Shown one piece after another: positions 13,506 to 20,745 of a stretch of 20,745 nt of DNA (the first letter of the stretch is position 1; every line of letters starts with the position of its first letter). The stretch comes from Pseudobdellovibrionaceae bacterium (GTDB taxonomy: Bacteria; Bdellovibrionota; Bdellovibrionia; Bdellovibrionales; Bdellovibrionaceae), in the NCBI GenBank assembly GCA_947374445.1, contig CANCBY010000022.1, positions 1 to 20,745 of the forward strand. Reading direction: 5' to 3'. A model generated the notes under the pieces. That model saw only the letters and a list, made by a program, of their open reading frames with translations. It did not search any database and was not told the origin of the DNA. The position numbers and the translations under genes were made by a program.

Positions 13506-16049
13506 ATGCGAAGTACATACTTTTTGCGATATTTTAATTTTTTCATTTTCGGCTTTGGAATTTGTTTGAGTTCAGCTCATGCTGAGTCCAAACCGCCAAT
13601 TTCGCCAACAAAAGAAGCTCAAGAAGTTTCGGCCTACAATCAGCCTCCCAAAGAAATTCTCGATGTGATGCGGGCGCCATCACCACCAGTTCCGGTGATG
13701 AGCCCCACTCTCGATACGATTATTTTGGTCGCGATGCAGGACTATCCTTCGATCGAGCAAGTGGGTGCTCCCTTTTTGCGTCTTGCGGGTGTTCGGTTAG
13801 AACCACAAAATCATAGCCGTCACGATACACCAGGAGGATACGGCATTCCGACTTGTGCTCGTAGCTTTTCCTTGGTCAAGGTGGCTGATGGCACCGAAAA
13901 AAATATTGATATTTCAAAGCTAACTTGTGCTGACGGACCTTCGTGGAGTGCTGACGGCAAACATTTTTTTTTTAAAAACAAAACCAAGAACACTGTTGAG
14001 CTTTGGATTGGCGACTTGCAAACAGCAAAGATATTTCGAGTTCCTGGCGTTGTTTTAAATCCCATGCTTGGCTCCGAAGCGCAATGGATGCCAGATCAAA
14101 AGCATATTTTGGTCAAACTAGTTCCAAAGGATTTGGGTGCGGCTCCCAAAGCCAATGTTTCGCCAGTGGGACCGAGCATTCAAGAGTCCTCAGGAAAAAT
14201 TGGTCAAAGTAGCACTTACGAAAAGCGCGACACTCTAACCAATAAAGATGACGAAAAACTTTTTGATTATTATGGCGTTTCGCAATTGGCTTTGGTTGAT
14301 ATACAAAGCAAAGCACTCACTTTGCTCGGAGAGCCGGCTCTGTATGATAGGCTTCAAATAGCTCCCGATGGAGTTCATGTTTTAACTTCGCAAATAGTGA
14401 GGCCGTATTCTTACATCGTTACTTATTCGCGCTTTCCTAAAAAAGTAGAAGTCTTAGATATTTCTAGGCCAGAGCGTATCATTCACAGTCTTATCGCGGA
14501 CCTTCCGTTAGCAGACCGTGTGCCGATTCACGGAGAGCCGTTGGGGCCTAGAGATTTTTTGTGGAACCCTCATGATCTGGCCACTCTGATTTGGGCCGAG
14601 GCTTTAGACGGTGGAGATTGGAATGTAAAAGTTCCATTCCGTGATAAAGTGATGCTTCTTGCGGCTCCTTTTCGTGAAGCTTCTGTTGAAATTTTTAAAA
14701 CTGAGCAGCGTTTTGAAGGTTTGCATTGGCTAGAGCAACGCCAGATTTCGTTTCTGTATGAGTATGATGAGAATAAACATTGGTCGCGCACTTATATTGT
14801 GAATGTCGATGATCCAAAACAAGAGAAGAGACTTTTGTGGGATCTTTCAACTGATGAAGAGTATGCAAATCCTGGACAGCCCATCACAAAAGTTTTGAAG
14901 AACGGATTTCATGTTGTTCGTCAGAGCCAGAATTCAATTTTTATGTCCGGTGGCGGGGCTTCTCCTGAGGGTGATCGTCCGTTCCTAGATAAGCTCGATA
15001 TAAAAAGTTTAAAATCAGAGCGGCAGTTTCGCAGTGATAAGTCGGAGTATGAAAGTTTTTTCTCATTCCTCAATGAGGGAGATAAAATATTTTTGACCCG
15101 GCATCAAACACCCGATGAAGTCCCCAATTTATTTCGACGGACTTTGGGTTCAGAAATTCAACCTCCACCAGTTCAAGCTCCGCAACAAGCAGAGGCCGTG
15201 GTAGCTTCAACTAGAATCAAACTCACGCACATCACAGATCCTACTCCGCAAGTGAGACAAATAAAAAAACGTCTGGTTAAATACAAGCGCGCCGATGGAA
15301 TGGATCTTTCTTTTACGCTTTACACTCCGCCTGGCTATAAAGAGGGGACTCGTGTTCAAACAATTTTGTACGCCTATCCACTCGATTATGCCGACGCTTC
15401 AAAAGCCGGTCAGGTCAAAGGATCACAGGCGACATTCACAAGACTCAGAGGCTATAGACTCTTGCTCATGGCTGGTTACGCGATTATCGACAATGCCGCT
15501 TTTCCGATCGTGGGAGACCCTAAGAAAGCCTATGACACTTACACGGAGCAACTGATTGCGGATGCAAAGGCTGCGGTCGATGAGGCTGTTAAGATGGGAG
15601 TGGCCGATCCAGAACGCATCGGTGTTACCGGGCATAGTCATGGAGCTTTAATGACTGTGAATTTGTTAGCGCATTCAAATCTTTTTAGAGCGGGTGTTGC
15701 AACCAGTGGCTCTTACAATAAAACTTTGACTCCATTTGGTTTTCAAAGCGAGAGAAGATCAGTGTGGGAGGCTCCAGAAGTTTATCAAAAAGTTTCACCA
15801 TTTTTCTTTGCTGACAAACTTAAAACTCCGCTCTTGATTATTCATGGAGCTGATGACGCCAACCCTGGCACGACTCCGATGCAAGCAAGTTTTTTGTATG
15901 AGGCTATTCGTGGCAATGGCGGCACAGTGAGATTAGTGATGCTACCTCACGAGCCACATTGGTATTCGGCTCGTGAGTCCAATGAGCAGCAAATTTATGA
16001 AATGCTGCGCTGGTTTGATCTGCATGTGAAGAATGCGCCTGCGCGATAA
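13506..16049 (+). CDS. Exported S9-family serine peptidase, glutamyl endopeptidase (S9D) type
   Basis: An 847-residue prolyl-oligopeptidase-fold enzyme that cleaves peptides or proteins outside the cytoplasm. A signal peptide ends AHA before ESKPP (about residue 26). A beta-propeller of about 60-580 shields a C-terminal alpha/beta-hydrolase domain. The catalytic triad is Ser711 in GHSHG, Asp784 in HGADDANPG and His818 in PHEPHWYS. Several stretches (AYPLDYADASKAGQVKGS, SGSYNKTLTPFGFQ, DANPGTTPMQ, HWYSARES) are the signature of chloroplast glutamyl endopeptidase CGEP and its bacterial relatives, so cleavage after Glu is a fair guess. A Pro/Ala/Gln-rich segment PPPVQAPQQAEA links the propeller to the hydrolase. 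It is divergent from the phospholipase D pair and convergent with the Ser/Thr-rich lipoprotein gene. Confidence 0.9.
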   Translation: MRSTYFLRYFNFFIFGFGICLSSAHAESKPPISPTKEAQEVSAYNQPPKEILDVMRAPSPPVPVMSPTLDTIILVAMQDYPSIEQVGAPFLRLAGVRLEPQNHSRHDTPGGYGIPTCARSFSLVKVADGTEKNIDISKLTCADGPSWSADGKHFFFKNKTKNTVELWIGDLQTAKIFRVPGVVLNPMLGSEAQWMPDQKHILVKLVPKDLGAAPKANVSPVGPSIQESSGKIGQSSTYEKRDTLTNKDDEKLFDYYGVSQLALVDIQSKALTLLGEPALYDRLQIAPDGVHVLTSQIVRPYSYIVTYSRFPKKVEVLDISRPERIIHSLIADLPLADRVPIHGEPLGPRDFLWNPHDLATLIWAEALDGGDWNVKVPFRDKVMLLAAPFREASVEIFKTEQRFEGLHWLEQRQISFLYEYDENKHWSRTYIVNVDDPKQEKRLLWDLSTDEEYANPGQPITKVLKNGFHVVRQSQNSIFMSGGGASPEGDRPFLDKLDIKSLKSERQFRSDKSEYESFFSFLNEGDKIFLTRHQTPDEVPNLFRRTLGSEIQPPPVQAPQQAEAVVASTRIKLTHITDPTPQVRQIKKRLVKYKRADGMDLSFTLYTPPGYKEGTRVQTILYAYPLDYADASKAGQVKGSQATFTRLRGYRLLLMAGYAIIDNAAFPIVGDPKKAYDTYTEQLIADAKAAVDEAVKMGVADPERIGVTGHSHGALMTVNLLAHSNLFRAGVATSGSYNKTLTPFGFQSERRSVWEAPEVYQKVSPFFFADKLKTPLLIIHGADDANPGTTPMQASFLYEAIRGNGGTVRLVMLPHEPHWYSARESNEQQIYEMLRWFDLHVKNAPAR

Positions 16050-16057
16050 AGCAGGCG
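16036..16057 (+). terminator. Hairpin at the end of the S9 peptidase gene
   Basis: CGCCTGC (16036-16042) pairs exactly with GCAGGCG (16051-16057) around an eight-base loop that contains the stop codon. A second hairpin lies at 16071-16103 (11 pairs including one G-T), across the end of the convergent lipoprotein gene. Neither is followed by a T run, so these may act only as 3'-end stabilisers between the convergent genes. Confidence 0.35.
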
Positions 16058-16080
16058 ATAAGGTAAACGTTGACGCTCAC

Positions 16081-17052
16081 TTAACTGCAATGAGTGAGTG
16101 TCAGGCTTGATGATGTTCCAGAAGTATCGACATAAGTAGCTGATCCACAAGTGCTAGAAAACGTCAGAGTTGTCGAGCCACTCAATGAGCCTGTGAGAGT
16201 CGAAGAAATATTTCCGCTGGTAGGGTAGCAGCAAGTCGAAGAGCCCCAAACCACGGTGTTAAAGGTGCTGGTCGCCGTGTATTTCAAAAGGCCATGATAA
16301 ACTTTTAAGCTTCCAGAAATGCTTCGAGTCCCTGCTGCGCGTGAGCCCGTTGCAGTCAAACCCGTCGAAGTGATGTAGTGATCAAACCATGTTGTTCCAC
16401 GTGGTCCTTTGAGCGCGCGATGTATTCCATTGATGACGATTGTTCTGGTGCCAGAGCTGTTGGAAACAGTCTCACCAGTAGATGGGATTGTTGTTCCGTC
16501 CCAAGCTGTACCGCCATTTGTATCCGTTGTTAATGTTGCACCTGAAGCGAAAGTCATGACAGAGCTTGAAGATGTGCGTGTGACGGAACCACCTGAAGAG
16601 ATTGGCGTTGTGCAAGTGCTAGCACCTGTGCCAGAGAAAGTTTCAGACCACGTGCCAGACATAGTGACCAAGCCGCCATCAACTGTGCAGCTTCCCCATG
16701 TGATCGTATCCGCGCTGCTAGCACAAGTTCCTCGCACGCTTGAATAAGTGCAGGCAGTTGCTGTCGGGTGGACCTGATCAGGATCGACATAGTTAGCAGA
16801 TTCATAAGAACTCAGGGCCTCGCCGCCAGCTTCATTACCCAAAAAGCCAACACTTCCACTTTCTGTTGCTGAAGCGCTGCTCCCGGCTTGAGACATAGCT
16901 GTCTGACTTGTGTTTGATGTCGAGTCAGTGACGCTTTCGCTAGTAGTATCTGTGCTTTTACTGCACCCAATAAAACAAAGAGCTAAAAAAACAATTGATA
17001 CTAAGCTAGAGGCAATTTGCTTTCTTCTAAAACGAGCGATTGGTGTTTTCAT
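16081..17052 (-). CDS. Ser/Thr-rich lipoprotein of unknown function
   Basis: Not recognised. The start at 17052 is chosen because AGGA stands seven bases before it; the frame opens 60 bases earlier without a ribosome binding site. The 323-residue precursor has an Arg/Lys-rich n-region, a hydrophobic core and the lipobox FIGC with Cys30, followed by Ser, so an outer-membrane lipoprotein is likely. After a low-complexity Ser/Thr/Ala spacer (about 31-70) comes a beta-rich body made of short Ser/Thr/Gly strands, with several cysteines in the forms TWGSCT, STCTTP, STCCYP, STCGSA and a terminal HCS that may form disulfides. The composition resembles secreted beta-sandwich or beta-helix surface proteins. 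It is a single gene, convergent with the peptidase. Confidence 0.7.
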   Translation of the reverse strand: MKTPIARFRRKQIASSLVSIVFLALCFIGCSKSTDTTSESVTDSTSNTSQTAMSQAGSSASATESGSVGFLGNEAGGEALSSYESANYVDPDQVHPTATACTYSSVRGTCASSADTITWGSCTVDGGLVTMSGTWSETFSGTGASTCTTPISSGGSVTRTSSSSVMTFASGATLTTDTNGGTAWDGTTIPSTGETVSNSSGTRTIVINGIHRALKGPRGTTWFDHYITSTGLTATGSRAAGTRSISGSLKVYHGLLKYTATSTFNTVVWGSSTCCYPTSGNISSTLTGSLSGSTTLTFSSTCGSATYVDTSGTSSSLTLTHCS

Positions 17053-17179
17053 TTTTGAATCCTTTAAAGAAAAGTTGAAAGCGATTTTTTGTCTTGATAA
17101 ATATTTGTGCACTAACAGGTTGAAAATTCAATTCAATTTCATTGATGCGTCTTGTAGTGATGGTTTTAAAGTTAGAGTC

Positions 17180-17201
17180 TCAGATCTACTTTTATATCTG
17201 A
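17180..17201. promoter_or_regulatory. Inverted repeat with possible -10 box for the leftward lipoprotein gene
   Basis: TCAGAT (17180-17185) and ATCTGA (17196-17201) are exact inverted arms ten bases apart. Read leftward, TATAAA occupies 17196-17191 inside the repeat. No matching -35 hexamer was found at 16-18 bases, so the promoter call is weak. Confidence 0.25.
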
Positions 17202-17240
17202 TTCTAATTCGATTCCTCTAGCCAATAGTCCCGGAATAGC

Positions 17241-17280
17241 TTTGAGAGGCCAGCTTTGAAAAATTTTGAGAGGCCAGCTT
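17241..17280. repeat. Exact 16-base direct repeat, two copies
   Basis: TTTGAGAGGCCAGCTT occurs at 17241-17256 and again at 17265-17280, a period of 24 bases. The eight bases between copies are AT-rich. I find no third copy elsewhere in the window. Confidence 0.85.
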
Positions 17281-17290
17281 CGATAGTTCC

Positions 17291-17325
17291 AAAAAAAAGC
17301 CCCCTGTCGAAGATTTTGACGGGGC
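17291..17325 (-). terminator. Leftward intrinsic terminator without an annotated upstream gene
   Basis: Read leftward, GCCCCGTC (17325-17318) pairs with GACAGGGGGC (17308-17299; two bases bulged) around a nine-base loop, and eight T follow at 17298-17291. The shape is that of a factor-independent terminator on the minus strand. All genes to its right are on the plus strand, so it would end an antisense or small RNA transcript, or be a relic. Confidence 0.55.
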
Positions 17326-17423
17326 AATTATTCTCTATTCTCCAATAGAACGTTTCGAGCTTGGTGCGGATATTGGATTGAAGGCAGCGGGCAGGTGTGT
17401 GGCTTTTTAGAAATGAGGAACTT

Positions 17424-18956
17424 ATGATTACAAAAAAACTAGTGATGACGTTGGCAGTGGTTAGCTTTGTGGCTGCTTGCGCAAAAAAGAATGATGATCA
17501 CGGTACGGTGCCAGCAGTTCCTCAGGCCAACTCTCCGTTGCAAACCGCTGACGGTACAACAACAGCACCCAAAGTACCCAATACTGGCGAGGCAGGTAAG
17601 TCTCAGAGTCCATCCGCAGCTCAGGCGGCCGGTGCAGAGAAAAATAAAAAACAACATGCGGGTTCTGCACAACAAAAAGAGGCTCGTCATGGCTTTGGTG
17701 CAAAAGAGGCGATTCTGCCGCCAGAAGCTAACTATGATTATTCCGGAACTGCCGATGACAATTTAAATATGGTTCTTGCAGGCCTTTCTTCAGGCAATAC
17801 TGATGCTGAAACGCAGGCTGATAATAATTTGAAAGCCAAACAAATCAGCAGCGCGAGTCTTGTTCGTGGTGCCGATGGCTCGGTGACTGTGGTGCTTGAA
17901 GTACCAGAGTCGACAGTAGCAGTTTCGTCTGTTCAAGCTGCGGGAGCAAAAAAATCTCTATTAGAACAACAAGATGTTCAAGATCAAAACAATGATGTCG
18001 AGTCGGCGCAGGTAGCTGAAGTTTTGGGCGAAGCCTCTCAAGTCGTTAAAGGCGATGACTTAGACCAAGTTGCGGCTAAATCAGCAACTGCTATTTCAGT
18101 GCAAGCTCAACAGCAGAGCGGAAAAAAGGCTGAGACTAAGTCTGAAAAGAAATCCGAAACCGCTCAAGCTAAAGCTCAGCCTAAACAAGTAAAAGCGCAA
18201 GCCAAAGCACAAGAAAAAGTAGCAACCAAGCAAAAAACTCAAGCGCAAAAAGCTCCGCAATTTATCAAGCAGCATCAGATCGTTTTAAAAGGCATGATTC
18301 TCAAAAATCAAGAGGCTCGTCTTTACGCAAGCAACTCGTTGAGCAAGAATCTTGGTACTCAAGCTTCACTTAAATGCTATGATGCTGATGGTGGTTGCAA
18401 CACGGCGGTTGTCACAGTTAATTTTGGCGACATTAAAAAAGAACAAAAAGTTCAAATTATTTTTAGAACTTCTGTTTTTAATTATTCAGTGAAATATCCA
18501 AACACTCAAATTCGTGACTCTTTGTACGAAAAGTTTATTGGTCTGTTTAAAAATTCTCGCTACGCTGACAAAATCGCAAACCAAGAAAGCAACCTGTTAA
18601 AATTTAGAAAGATGGAATCTTTTGAAGTGATCAATGGCCGTTCGGCGGTCAAAGTGACGTTGCAATCTTACGAGAACGAAATTTTAACATTTAAGTTTGC
18701 AGGTCTCAAAGACGACCAGCAAGGTGGCTTCAACGAAGTGATCGACAAAAATGTGAGCCTTGAAGACGGTTTGACATTGGCCCAGGGCGAAACTTTTTCG
18801 ACTCAGTTGAGCGATGCCATTTCTGAAGCTCGTTTGGTTGGCAACAACGGTCGCGGTGTTTTTAATTTGTCGCTCAAGATGAAAGCTCTTGAGAGCAGCA
18901 ATGATGACACGGTTGATTTGACGCTCACGCGCACGCAAAGCAAAATCAAATACTAG
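17424..18956 (+). CDS. Lipoprotein with Ala/Gln/Lys-rich segment, unknown function
   Basis: Not recognised. Starting at the ATG 17424 (GAGGA four bases upstream; a GTG at 17397 in frame has none), the precursor has 510 residues and a lipobox VAAC with Cys19 followed by Ala-Lys-Lys. Residues 20-95 are a polar, Pro/Ala/Gln-rich spacer, and residues about 100-225 are acidic and helical in appearance. Residues about 230-280 are a low-complexity stretch of Lys/Ala/Gln/Glu/Thr with repeated KAQ and KSE units, predicted helical or unstructured and possibly peptidoglycan- or polyanion-binding. The C-terminal 230 residues look globular and beta-rich, with two cysteines close together (KCYDADGGC). It is the first of three rightward genes, all for surface or regulatory proteins. 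Confidence 0.72.
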   Translation: MITKKLVMTLAVVSFVAACAKKNDDHGTVPAVPQANSPLQTADGTTTAPKVPNTGEAGKSQSPSAAQAAGAEKNKKQHAGSAQQKEARHGFGAKEAILPPEANYDYSGTADDNLNMVLAGLSSGNTDAETQADNNLKAKQISSASLVRGADGSVTVVLEVPESTVAVSSVQAAGAKKSLLEQQDVQDQNNDVESAQVAEVLGEASQVVKGDDLDQVAAKSATAISVQAQQQSGKKAETKSEKKSETAQAKAQPKQVKAQAKAQEKVATKQKTQAQKAPQFIKQHQIVLKGMILKNQEARLYASNSLSKNLGTQASLKCYDADGGCNTAVVTVNFGDIKKEQKVQIIFRTSVFNYSVKYPNTQIRDSLYEKFIGLFKNSRYADKIANQESNLLKFRKMESFEVINGRSAVKVTLQSYENEILTFKFAGLKDDQQGGFNEVIDKNVSLEDGLTLAQGETFSTQLSDAISEARLVGNNGRGVFNLSLKMKALESSNDDTVDLTLTRTQSKIKY

Positions 18957-19013
18957 TACTGCTAAATCAGACTCCTTTTGGCTCCGATTTTATCTTATTG
19001 AGTGGTTCGGCCT

Positions 19014-19042
19014 TTGGCCTCAAGCTTGCTCAATAGTATATC
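19014..19042 (+). promoter_or_regulatory. Possible promoter of the secreted two-domain protein gene
   Basis: TTGGCC (19014-19019) and TATATC (19037-19042) are spaced by 17 bases; each matches the sigma-70 consensus at four of six positions. A run of five G follows directly, which would make a GC-rich discriminator as in stringently controlled promoters. Confidence 0.3.
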
Positions 19043-19043
19043 T

Positions 19044-19105
19044 GGGGGCCTCAGTGGTGAGACTTTGACACCGTTATGCCCCCTAATAACCATCACGTTC
19101 GGGGG
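19044..19105 (+). promoter_or_regulatory. Structured leader with alternative pairings around the ribosome binding site
   Basis: GGGGGC (19044-19049) can pair with GCCCCC (19078-19083), enclosing a second stem AGTGGTG/CACCGTT region (19053-19075, two G-T pairs). The same C run can instead pair with the ribosome binding site GGGGG (19101-19105), five bases before the ATG at 19111. The two pairings exclude each other. If transcription begins near 19049, as the promoter candidate would predict, the 5' arm is lost and only the masking pairing remains. Confidence 0.35.
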
Positions 19106-19110
19106 AACAA

Positions 19111-20055
19111 ATGAGATCACTTCGTATTGCCTTAGGTTCTGCTGCTTTGGTTTCAGCCATGGCTGCTTCTGTGATAGCTACATCGGTAGTGGTCACTTCT
19201 GTCGCATCAGCCCAAGTTTCTGGTAGCATCGGCAGAATTGGCGGCGCGGGTCCAGTTCCAAATCGTCCAGGTAATGGATACCCACAGCCTCGTCCCGATT
19301 ATCCACAGCAAAGACAAGTCTACGTCGGTCGCTATTTGCGCGATCAAACAATGTCGCTAGGCCAAGCACTTCGCCTTGGTGAGACTTGCTTCGGCGGTCA
19401 GGTCGAATCGGTTGTTGTGAATCTGACAGATTCTTCTCGTCGTGGTTCGATCGCGTTGATGATGGATTACAATCAAGTGGATTTTCGTTCGTATCCAAAT
19501 AATGTTGAAGTCTTACGTCCTCGCTACAACTCACGCATCGGAATTGATTTTCAAGATATAGGTCTTCGTGTGATGGACAAAATTTATATTGATAGCATTG
19601 TTGCCACTGTTTCAGGTTGCGGCTCTTACGGCCCAGCACCTTATCCAGGTCCTGGCCCAGGCCCATCTCCCTATCCTGGCAATGGTGGTGACAACGGCAA
19701 TTACGGAAGCGTTGTCGAGATCGAGCGTGTGATCAGTCAAAACTTCAATGGCTTTGGACAATTTGATCTCACACAAGCGATGGATTTTTACCGCTATCAA
19801 GGTTATCAAATTCAGAGCGTTGAAATTGTGGGCGGAGCCGGTGAGAGCTCACCGCTACCAATTGCTTTTGTTGCTCTGATGTTGAATGGCAGCGAGCAAG
19901 GCCGTGTGCAGCTCATCGGCAAATTTATGCAATCGCAGAGTCTTACTTTGAGCACACCGATTCAGATCAATCGCGACATGGGAAGTTTATCGTTGATGTT
20001 TTTGGGTGATGTCAGAATTGAGCGCGTCCGCTTTAAACTTGTGCGCATCCGCTAA
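19111..20055 (+). CDS. Secreted protein with two probably duplicated domains
   Basis: Not recognised. The 314-residue precursor has a long signal peptide ending ASA near residue 34, then a Gly/Pro-rich spacer. Domain 1 covers about residues 70-168 and domain 2 about 191-314; between them lies a spacer of Pro-Gly repeats (PYPGPGPGPSPYPGNGG). Both domains begin with a basic/aromatic strand, then a short helix (LGQALRL; LTQAMDF), a strand (QVESVVVNL; QIQSVEIVG), a polar loop, and a strand ending in a short basic segment (DSIVATV; ERVRFKLV), which suggests an old tandem duplication. Domain 1 has two cysteines that could bridge; domain 2 has none. The start is supported by GGGGG five bases upstream. 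Beta-sandwich surface or envelope protein is the most that can be said. Confidence 0.7.
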   Translation: MRSLRIALGSAALVSAMAASVIATSVVVTSVASAQVSGSIGRIGGAGPVPNRPGNGYPQPRPDYPQQRQVYVGRYLRDQTMSLGQALRLGETCFGGQVESVVVNLTDSSRRGSIALMMDYNQVDFRSYPNNVEVLRPRYNSRIGIDFQDIGLRVMDKIYIDSIVATVSGCGSYGPAPYPGPGPGPSPYPGNGGDNGNYGSVVEIERVISQNFNGFGQFDLTQAMDFYRYQGYQIQSVEIVGGAGESSPLPIAFVALMLNGSEQGRVQLIGKFMQSQSLTLSTPIQINRDMGSLSLMFLGDVRIERVRFKLVRIR

Positions 20056-20197
20056 GTTTGGCCCGTTGGGGTGAGCCAATGATTGAGCCAATTCATTTGG
20101 TTTCAAGCACTTAACTCGCACGGACATTTTTTTTGTTTGGAACATAGCTGGGACATGGGGTGAAATTCAAATGCATCTAACTGAAGGGGTAACGTCA

Positions 20198-20745
20198 ATG
20201 AGTCGTGCAGAAGATTCTCAATCCAATGTCCCGCATTCGATCAATTCGCAGCTTCAAGACCAAAGCAAAAGCAAAGCCTCTGAGTTGGCGTTCACAAAAA
20301 TGCCTGAGATTATTCAGGCTCCAGTTATCGGCGAGTACATGGACTTCAGAAAATATCTGAGTGTGTATTACGACTTCCGCCGCGAGATGAGCAAAAAAGA
20401 TATTCGCCCTTACAACTATGCTGTGTTCTCGGCAGCGGCAGATATTAAATCTCCAAATTATTTAAAAATGATCATCGATGGAAAGCGCAATCTTTCGCCA
20501 GACATGATCGGCAAATTTGCCAAAGCGCTAGCTCTTAACAAAGAGCAATCGGACGAGTTCAGAATTCTCGTGAACTTTGGCCAAGCGACTGATCCTGGAG
20601 ATCGCAACTTTCATTTGAAAGAACTCAGCGAAGTGCGCGTGGCACAGCAGTTAAAATCAGGAGCGATTGATCAAAAAACCTGGGACAAAATTCCAAACTG
20701 GGTGTCGTGGATTTTGTACGCGATGATTGATCAAAAGGGTGTCGA
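20198..20745 (+). CDS. TIGR02147-family protein, N-terminal part (runs off the window)
   Basis: The 182 visible residues match the start of TIGR02147 proteins, a family of unknown role, possibly regulatory, found in many copies in Bdellovibrio and Fibrobacter. After a polar leader of about 45 residues comes DFRKYLSVYYDFRR, then AADIKSPNYLKMIIDGKRNL, which reads as a helix-turn-helix of the Cro/phage-repressor kind, then KFAKALALNKEQSDEF and LVNFGQATDPGDRN, all in family order. The ATG at 20198 has AAGGGG eight bases upstream. No stop is reached by 20745, so the gene is incomplete only because the window ends. The frame is intact and the composition is like its neighbours. Confidence 0.85.
   Translation, partial: MSRAEDSQSNVPHSINSQLQDQSKSKASELAFTKMPEIIQAPVIGEYMDFRKYLSVYYDFRREMSKKDIRPYNYAVFSAAADIKSPNYLKMIIDGKRNLSPDMIGKFAKALALNKEQSDEFRILVNFGQATDPGDRNFHLKELSEVRVAQQLKSGAIDQKTWDKIPNWVSWILYAMIDQKGV

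Larger units (their letters stand above)
17053..17423. other. 371-base non-coding stretch between divergent lipoprotein genes
   Basis: No convincing gene is visible. From left to right it holds an AT-rich leader for the leftward lipoprotein, an inverted repeat TCAGAT/ATCTGA with a -10-like TATAAA read leftward, an exact 16-base direct repeat, a leftward terminator-like hairpin with eight T, and the leader and ribosome binding site (GAGGA, 17415-17419) of the rightward lipoprotein. Confidence 0.6.

Noticed and set aside
17467..17766. A 99-codon plus-strand frame overlapping the start of the Ala/Gln/Lys-rich lipoprotein gene
   Set aside because: Basic, featureless translation in a shifted frame; the lipobox frame is plainly the coding one.
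19193..19666. A 157-codon minus-strand open frame inside the secreted two-domain gene
   Set aside because: Translation is rich in Arg, Asp, Ser and Gln without any domain, as expected of the antisense of the real gene, which has signal peptide and ribosome binding site.
20072..20095. Direct repeat TGAGCCAAT twice, 12 bases apart, after the secreted protein gene
   Set aside because: Too short to be distinguished from chance, no further copies.
1..20745. A defence system, CRISPR array or mobile island
   Set aside because: No regularly spaced repeats, no integrase, toxin-antitoxin or nuclease-helicase cluster, and no tRNA with attachment repeats; the nuclease-like proteins here carry export signals and fit digestion or uptake better.

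Overview
The window looks like an ordinary chromosomal stretch of a Gram-negative predatory or predator-related bacterium of the Bdellovibrionota (Bdellovibrio-like). The basis is indirect: a TIGR02147-type regulator-like protein at the right edge (a family expanded in Bdellovibrio and Fibrobacter), many short exported proteins and lipoproteins of no known family, an abundance of secreted hydrolases, and moderate GC. Species cannot be named from the sequence alone. I see no CRISPR array, tRNA, rRNA, prophage or complete insertion sequence.

Left part (about 1-6350). A stand-alone REP-associated (Y1/HUH) transposase-like gene runs rightward and overlaps, tail to tail, the last gene of a leftward operon. 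That operon, read from 6321 down to 670, is: a periplasmic BMP/PnrA-type nucleoside-binding protein, a double-domain ABC ATPase, two ABC permeases (same order as nupNOPQ/yufNOPQ of Bacillus), and an exported S1/P1-nuclease/zinc-phospholipase-C superfamily enzyme. The arrangement suggests extracytoplasmic breakdown of nucleic acids followed by nucleoside uptake.

Centre left (about 6500-9400). A Crp/Fnr-family regulator lacking the cAMP-contact residues is preceded by a palindrome that covers its likely -10 box and is followed by a strong intrinsic terminator. Only 11 bases after the terminator stem comes a SAM methyltransferase gene, directly abutted by trmO (tRNA m6t6A37 methyltransferase). 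A small four-cysteine exported protein lies convergent to these.

Centre (about 9470-13340). A fragment matching only the C-terminal end of a flotillin/SPFH protein looks like a gene remnant. A four-helix membrane protein with a C-terminal PilZ domain follows. Convergent to it is a leftward, translationally coupled pair: an exported phospholipase D-like protein (second HKD motif altered) and an exported PlsC-like acyltransferase (HX5D instead of HX4D).

Right part (about 13500-20745). A large exported S9 serine peptidase, very like plant chloroplast glutamyl endopeptidase (S9D), converges on a Ser/Thr-rich lipoprotein. A 371-base non-coding stretch with an exact 16-base direct repeat and an orphan leftward terminator separates this from a rightward run: an Ala/Gln/Lys-rich lipoprotein, a secreted protein with two apparently duplicated domains and a structured leader that may mask its ribosome binding site, and a TIGR02147 protein cut by the window end.
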